From Achromobacter deleyi (GTDB lineage Bacteria; Pseudomonadota; Gammaproteobacteria; Burkholderiales; Burkholderiaceae_B), in assembly GCF_902859705.1 (NCBI RefSeq), contig NZ_CADIJO010000004.1:1-64000 (forward strand): a stretch of DNA of 64,000 nt, given 5' to 3'. This document shows, piece after piece, positions 19,092 through 28,685 of this stretch. A model generated the notes under the pieces. It saw nothing but the letters and a program-made list of their open reading frames with translations, did no database searches and had not been told where the DNA came from. Position 1 is the first letter of the stretch. Every line of letters starts with the position of its first letter. A program made the translations under genes and the position numbers.

Positions 19092-19934
19092 TTACACCGC
19101 CAGTTCCTTCCACACGGCCAACGGCGCGTCGGCGTGGTTCAGGGTGTAGAAGTGCAAGCCCGGCGCACCGTTGTCCAGCAGGTTCTGGCATAGCTCGGTG
19201 ACCACGTCCACGCCAAAGGCGCGAATGGAGGCCTTGTCGTCGCCGAATTCGGCCAGGCGCAGGCGAATCCAGCGCGGCACTTCGGCGCCGCACATTTCCG
19301 AGAAGCGCAAGAGCTGGGTGTGGTTCGTGATGGGCATGATGCCCGGCACGATCGGCACCCGCACGCCCTTGGCCTGGGCCCGGTCGACGAAGTCGAAATA
19401 GGCGTCGGCGTTGAAGAAGTACTGGGTGATGGCGGCATCGGCGCCGGCATTCACCTTGGCCACGAAATGATCCAGGTCGGCCGACGGACTGGACGCCTGC
19501 GGATGCATTTCGGGATAGGCCGCGACTTCGATGTGGAACCAGTCGCCGGTTTCCTCGCGGATGAACGACACCAGTTCGTTGGCATAGCGCAGTTCGCCTG
19601 CGTCGCCGCCCATGCCCGAAGGCAGGTCGCCGCGCAAGGCGACCACGCGCCGCACGCCTTCATTCTTGTATGCCTGGAGGATGTCCCGCAGGTCCTGGCG
19701 TGACGCGCCGACGCACGACAAGTGCGGCGCCGCGTCGCAGCCCAGGTTGCGCAGCGTGCGCACGGCGTCTGCCGTGCCGGCGCGGGTGGAACCGCCCGCG
19801 CCGAAGGTCACGCTGACGTACTTGGGCTGGATCGCCAGCATCTGCTTGGCCGCGCGGACCAGCCGTTCCTGGCCGGCCAGATCGCGCGGGGGAAAGAATT
19901 CCAGACTGAAAGCGGGGGTAGTCGAGTCAGACAT
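19092..19934 (-). CDS. metF: 5,10-methylenetetrahydrofolate reductase
   Basis: FAD-dependent reduction of methylene-THF to 5-methyl-THF, the methyl donor for methionine synthesis. Seen: 280 residues from ATG 19934; FSLEFFPPRD (catalytic Glu), VSVTFGAGGSTR, HLSCVGASRQ, ALRGDLP, AAYPEMHPQ and ITQYFFNADAYFDF, all diagnostic MetF blocks. Its ATG overlaps the stop of the upstream membrane-protein gene by one base (TAATG), so the two are coupled. With ahcY further upstream it forms a methyl-cycle operon behind a SAH riboswitch. Confidence 0.96.
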   Translation of the reverse strand: MSDSTTPAFSLEFFPPRDLAGQERLVRAAKQMLAIQPKYVSVTFGAGGSTRAGTADAVRTLRNLGCDAAPHLSCVGASRQDLRDILQAYKNEGVRRVVALRGDLPSGMGGDAGELRYANELVSFIREETGDWFHIEVAAYPEMHPQASSPSADLDHFVAKVNAGADAAITQYFFNADAYFDFVDRAQAKGVRVPIVPGIMPITNHTQLLRFSEMCGAEVPRWIRLRLAEFGDDKASIRAFGVDVVTELCQNLLDNGAPGLHFYTLNHADAPLAVWKELAV

Positions 19935-20269
19935 TAGGGGATCAGTTTGGTGAGCAGGCCAGAAATGAGGCTGTACAGAATCGCACCGCCCACGGCCCAC
20001 CAGAACCCGTTGACCTGGAAGCCCTTGAGCACGGAGCCGACGAACCAGAACAACAAGGCGTTGATGACGATGAGAAAGAGACCGAGCGTGACGATCGTGA
20101 TGGGCAGCGTCAGCAATACCAGGACCGGCTTGACCAGCATGTTGACCAGGCCCAGCACCAGGGCGGCGATGAGCGCCGATCCGAAGCTGGCCACGGTGAT
20201 GCCGGGCAGCAGGTAGGCAACGGCCAGCAGGGCCACCGCGTTCAGGATCCAGACGAGTATCAATGCCAT
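19934..20269 (-). CDS. Small four-helix membrane protein (phage_holin_4_2 / YvlD-like)
   Basis: Seen: 111 residues with four predicted membrane helices (ALILVWILNAVALLAVAYLL; SALIAALVLGLVNMLV; VLVLLTLPITIVTLGLFLIV; GFWWAVGGAILYSLISGLL), matching the PF04020 family. An ideal AGGAGG site precedes ATG 20269; a longer frame to 20320 is not needed. Known: members are widespread in bacterial chromosomes and are not true phage holins; function unknown. It sits between ahcY and metF and overlaps metF by one base, so it is co-expressed with the methyl cycle. Its role there is unexplained. Confidence 0.85.
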   Translation of the reverse strand: MALILVWILNAVALLAVAYLLPGITVASFGSALIAALVLGLVNMLVKPVLVLLTLPITIVTLGLFLIVINALLFWFVGSVLKGFQVNGFWWAVGGAILYSLISGLLTKLIP

Positions 20270-20345
20270 GTTCGACCTCCTGTATTGACGCTCCGCGGCC
20301 CCGTCATCGCCAGGCGACACGGGGGAACCCCGCGGACCGGAAAGC

Positions 20346-20364
20346 CCGCGCCGACATGGCGCGG
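20346..20364 (-). terminator. Hairpin between ahcY and the small membrane-protein gene
   Basis: 7-bp stem CCGCGCC / GGCGCGG with a 5-nt loop, 25-44 nt after the ahcY stop. No T-tract; may lower read-through into the downstream genes. Confidence 0.3.
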
Positions 20365-20389
20365 ATACTTCCCTATTTTGCTACAAGCA

Positions 20390-21808
<1,419 letters not shown>

Positions 21809-21915
21809 GGTGTGTAGGCTCCACGTGAAAAACGAACGGCGCACGATATGGCCGGACAACGCGAAACCACCACGACAATCGAGTGCTCGCCTTTTCCGCC
21901 ATACGCGACAAAGGT

Positions 21916-22016
21916 GAGCGCCGTTGCTGTAGCGCTGCGCGATGCGCAACGCTTGAACAGGAATTCCTGAGCCTGGCGACCAGATGTTGAAAATGGTCGT
22001 CGCAACGCTCCTCAGG
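21916..22016 (-). promoter_or_regulatory. SAH riboswitch upstream of ahcY
   Basis: Seen on the minus strand: P1 CCTGAG (22016-22011) pairs with CTCAGG (21971-21966); the conserved GAGGAGCGTTGCGAC and GTCGCCAGGCTC segments match the SAH riboswitch core; a 10-bp hairpin (AGCGTTGCGC-ATC-GCGCAGCGCT, one G-T) fits the optional P4; and GCAACGGCGCTC (21927-21916) can pair with GAGCGTTGC as the pseudoknot. Known: this class binds SAH and turns on ahcY in betaproteobacteria. A covariance-model hit would settle exact ends. Confidence 0.9.
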
Positions 22017-22026
22017 ATTGGCAGGC

Positions 22027-22032
22027 ATTGTA
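22027..22032 (-). promoter_or_regulatory. -10 element of the ahcY riboswitch transcript
   Basis: TACAAT on the minus strand places transcription start within a few bases of the riboswitch P1 stem. The -35 region (TTCCCC at 17-bp spacing) is weak. Confidence 0.5.
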
Positions 22033-22073
22033 CCGGTTTGCCCAGCGGGGGGGAACGCCCGGCGCGCCAAATT

Positions 22074-22098
22074 CCGCAGGCGCCGGACCCGCCTGCGG
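22074..22098 (-). terminator. Hairpin after the GT4 glycosyltransferase gene
   Basis: Perfect 9-bp stem CCGCAGGCG / CGCCTGCGG, 7-nt loop, 8 nt past the stop codon at 22106; followed on the minus strand by AATTT. Plausible terminator isolating the riboswitch unit. Confidence 0.55.
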
Positions 22099-22105
22099 CA
22101 ACCGA

Positions 22106-23146
22106 TCAGCCCGCTTGGGCCAGGCGCCGGTCGATCTCGGCGCCGGGGGTCAGCGGCACCAGCGAGGCCAGGAGGTCCGAGGCGACCGAATCCCAGCTGC
22201 GCGTCAGGGCATGTTCGCGCACCGCGTGGCGGTCCAGCGGCAACGCGGCGCGGCAGGCGTGGGCCAGATCGTCGTCCAGGATGCCGGTGACGCCCTGGGC
22301 CACCACCGCCAGCGGCGCTTCGCTGCGAAAGGCCGCCACCGGCGTGCCGCAGGCCATGGCTTCCAGCATCACCAGGCCGAAGGTGTCGGTCAGGCTGGGA
22401 AACACGAACACGTCGGCCGCGCCGTAGAACGCCGGCAGGGCATCGTCTTTCTGCATGCCCAGGAACACGGCCTGTGGAAAGCGCTTCTTCAGGCGCGCCT
22501 CGTCCGGTCCGGCCCCGACCACGACCTTGCTACCCGGCAGGTCCAGCGACAGGAAGGCGTCCAGGTTCTTTTCCCGCGCCACCCGGCCGACCGACAGAAA
22601 AACGGGACGGGGCAGGTCCTGGAACGCCTGGCCAACGGCCGGCTGGAACTTGCGCGGGTCTACCCCGCGCGACCAGACCCGCAAGTTGGCCAGTCCGCGC
22701 CGCACCAGGATGTCGCGCACCGTGGGGGTGGGCACCAGGACGCACTGCGAGGACCGGTGGAACCAGCGCAGGTAACGCCACGGCAATGCGGCGGGAATGC
22801 CCATGCGCGCCTGCAGGTAGTCCGGAAACATGGTGTGGAACGAGGTGGTGAAGCGCCAGCCGCGCGACAGCGCCATGCGCCGCGCCGCCAGGCCCAGCGG
22901 GCCTTCGGTGGCGATGTGCAGGGCGTCGGGGATGGTGTCGCCCAGAATGCGGCGCAGTTGCCGGCCGGGCTGCAGGCACAGCCGCAAGTCCGGCTCGGAC
23001 GGAGCCGGAATGGTCCGGCTGCCCTGCGGGTTCACCACGATCAGTTCGTGGCCCCATTCACTCAGGATCTGCTGCATGGTCGTCCAGGTGCGGACGACGC
23101 CATTGACTTGCGGATGCCAGGCATCCGTGACCAGGACGATGCGCAT
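22106..23146 (-). CDS. GT4-family glycosyltransferase
   Basis: Retaining GT-B glycosyltransferase. Seen: 346 residues; N-terminal MRIVLVTDAWHPQVNGVVRT, acceptor-side loop TSFHTMFPDYLQAR, VWSRGVDPRKFQP, VFLSVGRVAREKNLDAF and the donor-site ADVFVFPSLTDTFGLVMLEAMACGTPV (split: E-x7-E type motif ending in EAMACGTPV). This pattern resembles MgtA/SqdX-like enzymes that use GDP-mannose or UDP-sugars on lipid acceptors; donor and acceptor remain unknown. ATG 23146 is chosen over a TTG at 23167. It stands alone between a DUF1289 gene and the ahcY leader. Confidence 0.85.
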   Translation of the reverse strand: MRIVLVTDAWHPQVNGVVRTWTTMQQILSEWGHELIVVNPQGSRTIPAPSEPDLRLCLQPGRQLRRILGDTIPDALHIATEGPLGLAARRMALSRGWRFTTSFHTMFPDYLQARMGIPAALPWRYLRWFHRSSQCVLVPTPTVRDILVRRGLANLRVWSRGVDPRKFQPAVGQAFQDLPRPVFLSVGRVAREKNLDAFLSLDLPGSKVVVGAGPDEARLKKRFPQAVFLGMQKDDALPAFYGAADVFVFPSLTDTFGLVMLEAMACGTPVAAFRSEAPLAVVAQGVTGILDDDLAHACRAALPLDRHAVREHALTRSWDSVASDLLASLVPLTPGAEIDRRLAQAG

Positions 23147-23262
23147 GATGGGGCCGGAAGTGGGCAATACCGCGATTTAGCCCGCGGCATGTGACACGCC
23201 CAAGACGGCCGCGGCCGACTGCCCGTTGCCGGCCATCCGTTTGCCGGATGGCCGCCCCTGCC

Positions 23263-23499
23263 CTAGTTGTTGCGGCGGGGGTAGCCCTGGGCCTTGATAC
23301 GGATCCAGACCTCGCGCTTTTCCTCGTCCGTCATGAAGACCCAATTGGCCACTTCCATGGCCGTGCGCCCGCAGCCCCGGCAGATGTCGTCGAACAGCGT
23401 GGAACATACGGCGACGCAGGGGGAATCGGTGGCCCGGGAGACGCGCTGGGCGTCTTCGGGGTCGGGCAATTGGGTCAGATCGGCAAAGGAACGATTCAT
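23263..23499 (-). CDS. DUF1289 (YdhL-like) small cysteine-rich protein
   Basis: Seen: 78 residues with SPCVAVCSTLFDDICRGCGRT, four cysteines in a C-x3-C-x7-C-x2-C pattern that could bind a metal, followed by EVANWVFMTDEEKREVW, the standard DUF1289 core. Function is unknown in all members. It is followed on its strand by the GT4 gene after a ~115-bp gap, without obvious coupling. Confidence 0.88.
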   Translation of the reverse strand: MNRSFADLTQLPDPEDAQRVSRATDSPCVAVCSTLFDDICRGCGRTAMEVANWVFMTDEEKREVWIRIKAQGYPRRNN

Positions 23500-23570
23500 G
23501 GGCCGAAGGTTAACACCAGGGTTGTGTCCCTTTTTTTATAGCCCTATTGCCTGGCGTGGCTTGGTTGACA

Positions 23571-24458
23571 TCACCGCCAGCCGAAGAAATCGGCCACTTC
23601 GCGCAGCAGCGCGTCGGGGGTTTCCTCGGCCAGGTAGTGCGCGCCGGGCAACGCGCTGCCCGAGACCTCGTCGGCCACCGCGCGCCACAGGCCCAGCACG
23701 TCGAAATTGCGGCCCACCGCGCCACGCTCGCCCCACAGCACCCGCAGCGGCAGGCGCAGGCGTTCCCCGGCCGCACGCCCCTGCCGGTCATGGTCGAGAT
23801 CCAGCGTGGCGGACGCCCGGTAGTCTTCGCAGATGCCGGTGGCCCAGCCCGGCAGCCTGGCCGTGCGTTCATATTCGGCCATGGCTTCGGCCGAAAAATG
23901 CGCCAGGCCGCCAGGCCGTCCGCCCATGACCGAGCGCAGGTAGAAGACCGGATCGCGCTCGATCATGGTCTCGGGCATGGGCGCGGGCTGGATCAGCCAG
24001 AACCAGTGGTAGTAGGCCTGGGCGAACGCGCGGGTGGTGTTTTCGTACATATCGAGCGTGGGCGCGATATCCAGCAGCATCATGCGCCCCACGGCCGCCG
24101 CGTGGTCCAGCGCCAGGCGGTGGGCGACGCGCGCGCCGCGGTCGTGCGCCAGCACGTCGAAATGCGTGTGGCCCAGGGCGCGCATCAACGCGACCATGTC
24201 GGTGGCCATCTCGCGCTTGGAATGCGCGGCATGGTCGGGCGAAGCCGCGGGTTTGTCGCTGTCGCCGTAGCCGCGCAGGTCGGCCGCCACGCAGGTGTGA
24301 TGGCGGGTCAGTTCGGGCCAGACCCGGTGCCAGATGGCGTGGGTCTGCGGATGGCCGTGAAGCAGCAGCAGGGGCGGACCCGCGCCGTCCACGCGAGCGG
24401 CGATGTGGATGCCGTTGACCTCGTGGCGTTGCACGGGAAGATCGAAGAATGCGGTCAT
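23571..24458 (-). CDS. Alpha/beta hydrolase, haloacetate (fluoroacetate) dehalogenase-like
   Basis: Seen: 295 residues; HGHPQTH oxyanion loop, nucleophile Asp106 in AHDRGARV with Arg107 and Arg110, Asp130 (LLDIAP), His151-Trp152 (YYHWF), Tyr213 and His274 (GAHYLAEE). Known: the same set with constant offsets (Asp110, Arg111, Arg114, Asp134, His155, Trp156, Tyr219, His280) forms the active site of Rhodopseudomonas fluoroacetate dehalogenase, which displaces halide through an Asp ester. Inferred: a C-X or related ester hydrolase; epoxide hydrolases share the nucleophile but not the halide pocket. It starts 12 bp after leuD and is probably last in that operon. Confidence 0.85.
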   Translation of the reverse strand: MTAFFDLPVQRHEVNGIHIAARVDGAGPPLLLLHGHPQTHAIWHRVWPELTRHHTCVAADLRGYGDSDKPAASPDHAAHSKREMATDMVALMRALGHTHFDVLAHDRGARVAHRLALDHAAAVGRMMLLDIAPTLDMYENTTRAFAQAYYHWFWLIQPAPMPETMIERDPVFYLRSVMGGRPGGLAHFSAEAMAEYERTARLPGWATGICEDYRASATLDLDHDRQGRAAGERLRLPLRVLWGERGAVGRNFDVLGLWRAVADEVSGSALPGAHYLAEETPDALLREVADFFGWR

Positions 24459-24470
24459 TGCGGTCTGCGC

Positions 24471-25124
24471 CTATTCGTTGTCCAGCCGGTCGCGCACACG
24501 GCGCGCCACGTCTTTCATCCACGGATGCCGGGCCCAGTGGCCGGCCTCGAACTGTTCCACGTCCGGCAACTGCTGCAGCGATGCGCCGACCATGTCCTGC
24601 CCTTGCGAGAACATGCGGCGATGCCGCGCCGGCAGGTCGAACGTGGCCGTCCAGCCGTCGGCGGCGCGCACGGTGCCTGCCAGCGCGTCGATCTCGACAC
24701 GGTTGCCTGCCGTATTGGACACCGGGTCGGACACGCGCGCCAGCAGCGCATCGACCTGGGCCGGCGGCAGGCTGACCAGCAGCAGGCCGTTGTTGAGCGC
24801 ATTGAAGTAGAAGATCTCGCCGAAGCTGGCGGCAATCACGGCGCGGATGCCGAACTGCATCAGGCCCCAGACCGCGTGTTCGCGGCTGGAACCACAGCCG
24901 AAGTTGGGCCCGGTCACCAGAATCGATGCGCCCGCGTAGGCCGGCTGGTTCAGCACGAAGTCCGGGCGCGGCGCGCCGTCGGCATCAAAGCGCAGGTCGT
25001 ACAAGAGGCCTCGATCCAGCCCTGCCTTGTCGATGATGCGCAGGAACTGCTTGGGCATGATCTGGTCGGTGTCCAGATTGGAATACGGCAAGGGCGCGGC
25101 AACGCCCGAAATGGTCTGATTCAT
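24471..25124 (-). CDS. leuD: 3-isopropylmalate dehydratase small subunit (LeuD-like)
   Basis: Swivelling small subunit of a LeuCD-type aconitase-family hydro-lyase. Seen: 217 residues; NLDTDQIMPKQFL, GPNFGCGSSREHAVWGL and FGEIFYFNALNNGLL, all LeuD signatures. Its ATG overlaps the leuC stop by 4 bp (ATGA at 25121-25124), ensuring stoichiometric synthesis. Long in-frame sequence upstream of 25124 is inside leuC. No leuB is adjacent, and the neighbours are a Bug receptor and a dehalogenase-like hydrolase, so this may be a catabolic paralogue acting on another 2- or 3-substituted malate rather than the leucine enzyme. Confidence 0.9.
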   Translation of the reverse strand: MNQTISGVAAPLPYSNLDTDQIMPKQFLRIIDKAGLDRGLLYDLRFDADGAPRPDFVLNQPAYAGASILVTGPNFGCGSSREHAVWGLMQFGIRAVIAASFGEIFYFNALNNGLLLVSLPPAQVDALLARVSDPVSNTAGNRVEIDALAGTVRAADGWTATFDLPARHRRMFSQGQDMVGASLQQLPDVEQFEAGHWARHPWMKDVARRVRDRLDNE

Positions 25125-26542
25125 CGTGTCTGCTCCAGATCGCGCACGTCGACGATGCGACCGGCCAGCGCGGCGGCGGCGGCCATGGCAGGGCTCATCA
25201 GGTGGGTGCGCCCCGCCCTTCCCTGGCGGCCTTCGAAATTGCGGTTGGTGGTGGATGCGCAGCGCTCGCCCGGGCGCAGCACGTCGTCGTTCATGGCCAG
25301 GCACATCGAACAGCCCGGCTGGCGCCATTCGAAGCCGGCCGCGATCAGCGCGGCGGCCACGCCTTCGGCCTCGGCCTGGGCGCGCACCGCGCCCGACCCC
25401 GGCACCACCATGGCCCGCACGCCGGCCGCCACGTGGCGGCCGCGCACCACGTCAGCCACCACGCGCAGATCTTCGATGCGACCATTGGTGCACGAGCCGA
25501 TGAACACGCGGTCGATCGGCACGCCGGCAATGGGCGCGCCCGGCTGCAGGCCGATGTAATCCACGGCCTTTTCCAGGGCCAGGCGCGCCAGTGCGTCGGG
25601 TTCAGCCTGCGGATCGGGCACGGTGCCGGTGACCGGCATGGCCTGGTCGGGGCTGGTGCCCCAGGTGACGAACGGCGCGATCGACGCGGCATCGAACACG
25701 TGTTCGACGTCGAAGACGGCGTCGGCATCGGTATGCAGCGTGGCCCAATAGGCCCGCGCCTGCGCCAGTTCGGCGCCATGCAGTTGCGGCGCGTGTGCGG
25801 TCACGTAGGCATCGGTGGTGGCGTCCGGTGCGATCAGCGCGGCGCGTGCGCCGGCTTCGACCGTCATGTTGCACAGGGTCATGCGCGCTTCAGCCGACAG
25901 GGCGTCGATGGCGCTGCCGCAGAATTCCACGGCATGGCCGCGCGCGCCCTGGGCGCCGATGCTGTGGACGACGTAGATCACCAGGTCCTTGGCGGATACG
26001 CCTGCGGGCAGGCGGCCGTCGACACGGATGCGCAGGTTGCGCGCCACGCGATACACCAGCGTCTGCGTCGCCAGGATGTGCTCGACTTCCGACGTGCCGA
26101 TGCCAAAGCCCAGCGCGCCCAGCGCGCCGTAGGTGGTGGTGTGGCTGTCGCCGCACAGCACCACCATGCCGGGCAGGATCATGCCGTGCTCGGGCGCGAT
26201 CACGTGCTCGATGCCTTGCAGCGGGTCGGTGGTGTCGAACAGGGCAATGCCCTGCTCGTCGCAATTGCGCTTCAGGTTGCGGGCCTGGCGCGACGACGCT
26301 TCATCGGGAATCACACGCAGCGCGGCAGGCACCGGATGGGTGGGGATGATGTGATCCACCACCGCCATCTGCTGCCCGGGCCGCAGCACCTGGCGGCCGC
26401 GCGCGGCCAGGCCGCTGAAGGCTTGCGGACTGGTGTATTCGTTCATGATGTGCAGATCCACGTACAGCAGGATGTGCTCGTCGTCGATGCGGGCCACTTC
26501 GTGGCTGGCCACCAGTTTGTCGTATAGCGTCATGCCGGGCAT
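25121..26542 (-). CDS. leuC: 3-isopropylmalate dehydratase large subunit (LeuC-like)
   Basis: [4Fe-4S] aconitase-family dehydratase. Seen: 473 residues; TLYDKLVASHEV, VDHIIPTHP, CGDSHTTTYGALGALGFGIGTSEV (first part CGDSHTTTYGA), FIGSCTNGRIEDLR with the first cluster cysteine and QPGCSMCLAMN with the other two, then CASTTNRNFEGRQG. AAGGA lies ahead of ATG 26542. It follows the Bug receptor gene by 61 bp and overlaps leuD by 4 bp. Pathway assignment is open: a hydratable dicarboxylate imported through the neighbouring receptor is as plausible as isopropylmalate. Confidence 0.92.
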   Translation of the reverse strand: MPGMTLYDKLVASHEVARIDDEHILLYVDLHIMNEYTSPQAFSGLAARGRQVLRPGQQMAVVDHIIPTHPVPAALRVIPDEASSRQARNLKRNCDEQGIALFDTTDPLQGIEHVIAPEHGMILPGMVVLCGDSHTTTYGALGALGFGIGTSEVEHILATQTLVYRVARNLRIRVDGRLPAGVSAKDLVIYVVHSIGAQGARGHAVEFCGSAIDALSAEARMTLCNMTVEAGARAALIAPDATTDAYVTAHAPQLHGAELAQARAYWATLHTDADAVFDVEHVFDAASIAPFVTWGTSPDQAMPVTGTVPDPQAEPDALARLALEKAVDYIGLQPGAPIAGVPIDRVFIGSCTNGRIEDLRVVADVVRGRHVAAGVRAMVVPGSGAVRAQAEAEGVAAALIAAGFEWRQPGCSMCLAMNDDVLRPGERCASTTNRNFEGRQGRAGRTHLMSPAMAAAAALAGRIVDVRDLEQTR

Positions 26543-26603
26543 GTCGGTGCTTCCTTGCAGAAAAACGCGCCCGCGCGGGGCGCGATGAAACGAATGCGGA
26601 ACG

Positions 26604-27602
26604 TCAGTTGTTGGCCTCGATGCCGGCGTCCTTGACGATGCCAGCCCAGCGCGTCATCTCGGTGGCGACCATGGCGTCGGTCTGGGCCGGGGTGGAGATC
26701 AGCGGGTCGAAGCCCTCGCGGCCCATGCGTTCGGCCAGCGCGGGCGATTGCAGCGCCTGGGCCAGCTTGGCGTTGAGCGTATCCACGGCGGCCTGCGGCG
26801 TGCCCGCGGGCGCGCTGATCACGAACCAGGTGTTGAAGGCATAGCCGGGCAGGCCCGACTCGGCGATGGTGGGCACGTCGGGCAACAGCGGCGAACGCGT
26901 CGTGCCGGTCACGCCCAGCGCCTTGAGCTTCTTGCCATCGACTTGCGGCTTGGCCGCCGACAGCACGGGAAAGCTCATCTGCACCTGCCCGCTGATGGTG
27001 TCCACCATGGCCGGGCCGCCGCCCTTGTAGGGCACGTGCAGGATCTGCGTGCCCGAGACCGACTTGAACAGTTCCGCCGCCATGTGGAAGGTGCTGCCGG
27101 TGCCGGCCGAGCCAAAGCTCAGCTCATTGGCGGGGCGCGCGCGGATGTAGTCCAGCAGCGCCTGCACGTTGTCCACCGGCAGCGACGGTGACACGGTCAG
27201 CACGTGCTGCGAGGTGCCCACGGTGCCTACCGAACGCAGGTCGCGTGCGGTGTCGAAGGGCATGGTCTTGAACAGCGCCGGGTTGATCGCCAGCGACATG
27301 GTGTTGATGGCCAGCGTGTAGCCGTTGGGCTCGGCGCGCGCCACGGCCGCCATGCCGATATTGCCGGACGCGCCGGCACGGTTCTCGACGATGACGCTCT
27401 GGCCCAGAGCCTTGCCCCAGGCGTCGGAGATCAGGCGCGCGGCGATGTCGACGCTGCCGCCCGGGGCGAACGGCACGACCAGCGTGATGGGCCGCTGCGG
27501 GAAGGCGTCGGCTGCCATGGCCGGCGTGATCCAACAGGACGCGGCAACCGTGGCTGCGGCAGCAAGGGACAGGGCGCGCAGGGCGGTGGGGGGGTTCTTC
27601 AT
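26604..27602 (-). CDS. Bug-family tripartite tricarboxylate transporter substrate-binding protein
   Basis: Periplasmic organic-acid receptor. Seen: 332 residues; signal peptide ending in AMAADAFPQRP, then ITLVVPFAPGGSVDI, VIVENRAGASGNIG, ARAEPNGYTL and VPYKGGGPAMVDTISGQV, standard for Bug proteins. A good AGGAG site precedes ATG 27602. It is the first gene of a minus-strand unit (receptor, leuC-like, leuD-like, hydrolase) and divergent from a LysR regulator, which most likely controls it. Compared with the Bug protein at 18 kb it differs throughout, so the ligand is probably different. Confidence 0.93.
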   Translation of the reverse strand: MKNPPTALRALSLAAAATVAASCWITPAMAADAFPQRPITLVVPFAPGGSVDIAARLISDAWGKALGQSVIVENRAGASGNIGMAAVARAEPNGYTLAINTMSLAINPALFKTMPFDTARDLRSVGTVGTSQHVLTVSPSLPVDNVQALLDYIRARPANELSFGSAGTGSTFHMAAELFKSVSGTQILHVPYKGGGPAMVDTISGQVQMSFPVLSAAKPQVDGKKLKALGVTGTTRSPLLPDVPTIAESGLPGYAFNTWFVISAPAGTPQAAVDTLNAKLAQALQSPALAERMGREGFDPLISTPAQTDAMVATEMTRWAGIVKDAGIEANN

Positions 27603-27700
27603 GGGTCGGGTCTCCTCTTGGTTGGCCGCGTCGGGCGGCTCTGCGTATCGGTGAACCCAGTGTATAAGCCGGTTCCATTCTTATAATTAATGACTAAACT

Positions 27701-27722
27701 AAATCTTTATTAAATTAGATTT
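27701..27722. promoter_or_regulatory. Candidate LysR operator in the divergent intergenic region
   Basis: Inverted repeat AAATCT-N10-AGATTT within a strikingly AT-rich 70-bp block (27675-27730), 12 bp upstream of the LysR start and about 100 bp upstream of the Bug receptor start. The position fits an autoregulated LysR-type system; the exact T-N11-A geometry is approximate. Confidence 0.5.
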
Positions 27723-27734
27723 ATAAATAAGCCC

Positions 27735-28658
27735 ATGGACGCGCTCTCCGATCTAGCGTTTTTCTCGCTGCTGGTCAGGCACGGCAACCTGTCGGCCGCC
27801 GCGCGCGAACTGGGCCTGACGCCGCCCGCCGTCAGCACGCGCCTGGCCAAGCTGGAACAGCGGCTGGGCGTGCGCCTGCTCAACCGCAGCACCCGGCGGG
27901 TCAGCGTCACGCAGGAAGGCGAGCTGTACCTGGCCGAAGGCGGCCGCATCCTGGCCGACCTGCAAGCGCTGGAACGATCGGTTTCCAGCAGCCGCGCCCA
28001 ACCCCAGGGCCTGTTGCGGCTGAACGCCACGTTCGGCTTCGGCCGCGCCCACGTCGCGCCGGCCGTGTCCGACTTTGCGCGGCAGTACCCCGACGTCGAG
28101 GTTCAGCTACGCCTGACCGACCGGCCCCTGAACCTGATCGAAGAAGGTTTCGACGTAGCCGTGCGCTTCGGCGATCTGCCCGATGCCCGCCTGACCGCGC
28201 GCAAGATTGCATCGAACCGGCGCCTGCTGTGTGCGTCGCCCCATTACCTGGACACGTATGGCGAACCCCGCGCGCCGGGCGAGCTGCAACGCCACCGCTG
28301 CATCGTGGTGCGCGAGAACGACGTGGCCTATGGCACCTGGCGGCTGGAAGCCGGCCAGCGCGCGGAAACCGTGAAGGTGCGCGGGCCGGTCAGTTCCAAC
28401 GACGGCCAGAGCGCGCTGGAATGGGCGCTGGACGGCCACGGCATCGTGATGCGGTCGGAATGGGAAACGGCGGCCTACCTGCGCGCCGGCCGGCTGCGGC
28501 AGGTGCTGCCCGAATGGACCACGCCGCCGGCCGATATCCACGTGCTGTACCCGGAACGCCTGAACCTGCCGGCCAAGACGCTGGCGTTCGTGGACTTCCT
28601 GGCGCAGCGTTTTTCCCGGCACCTGCGCGCGCCCGGATCGCAAGCCGTGGTCTGGTGA
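27735..28658 (+). CDS. LysR-family transcriptional regulator
   Basis: Seen: 307 residues; N-terminal winged HTH (FFSLLVRHGNLSAAARELGL, then SVTQEGELYLAEG), followed by a periplasmic-binding-like effector domain (VEVQLRLTDRPLNLIEEGFDVAVRFGDL in two stretches) of the CrgA/DmlR subgroup. Known: DmlR-type regulators control malate and tartrate use. Inferred: it regulates the divergent receptor-leuCD-hydrolase unit, with an organic acid as effector. The gene is convergent with the flavin reductase gene, which ends 27 bp away. Confidence 0.92.
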   Translation: MDALSDLAFFSLLVRHGNLSAAARELGLTPPAVSTRLAKLEQRLGVRLLNRSTRRVSVTQEGELYLAEGGRILADLQALERSVSSSRAQPQGLLRLNATFGFGRAHVAPAVSDFARQYPDVEVQLRLTDRPLNLIEEGFDVAVRFGDLPDARLTARKIASNRRLLCASPHYLDTYGEPRAPGELQRHRCIVVRENDVAYGTWRLEAGQRAETVKVRGPVSSNDGQSALEWALDGHGIVMRSEWETAAYLRAGRLRQVLPEWTTPPADIHVLYPERLNLPAKTLAFVDFLAQRFSRHLRAPGSQAVVW

Positions 28659-28685
28659 CGCCGCTGGCGGCGCCGGGAAAAATCA

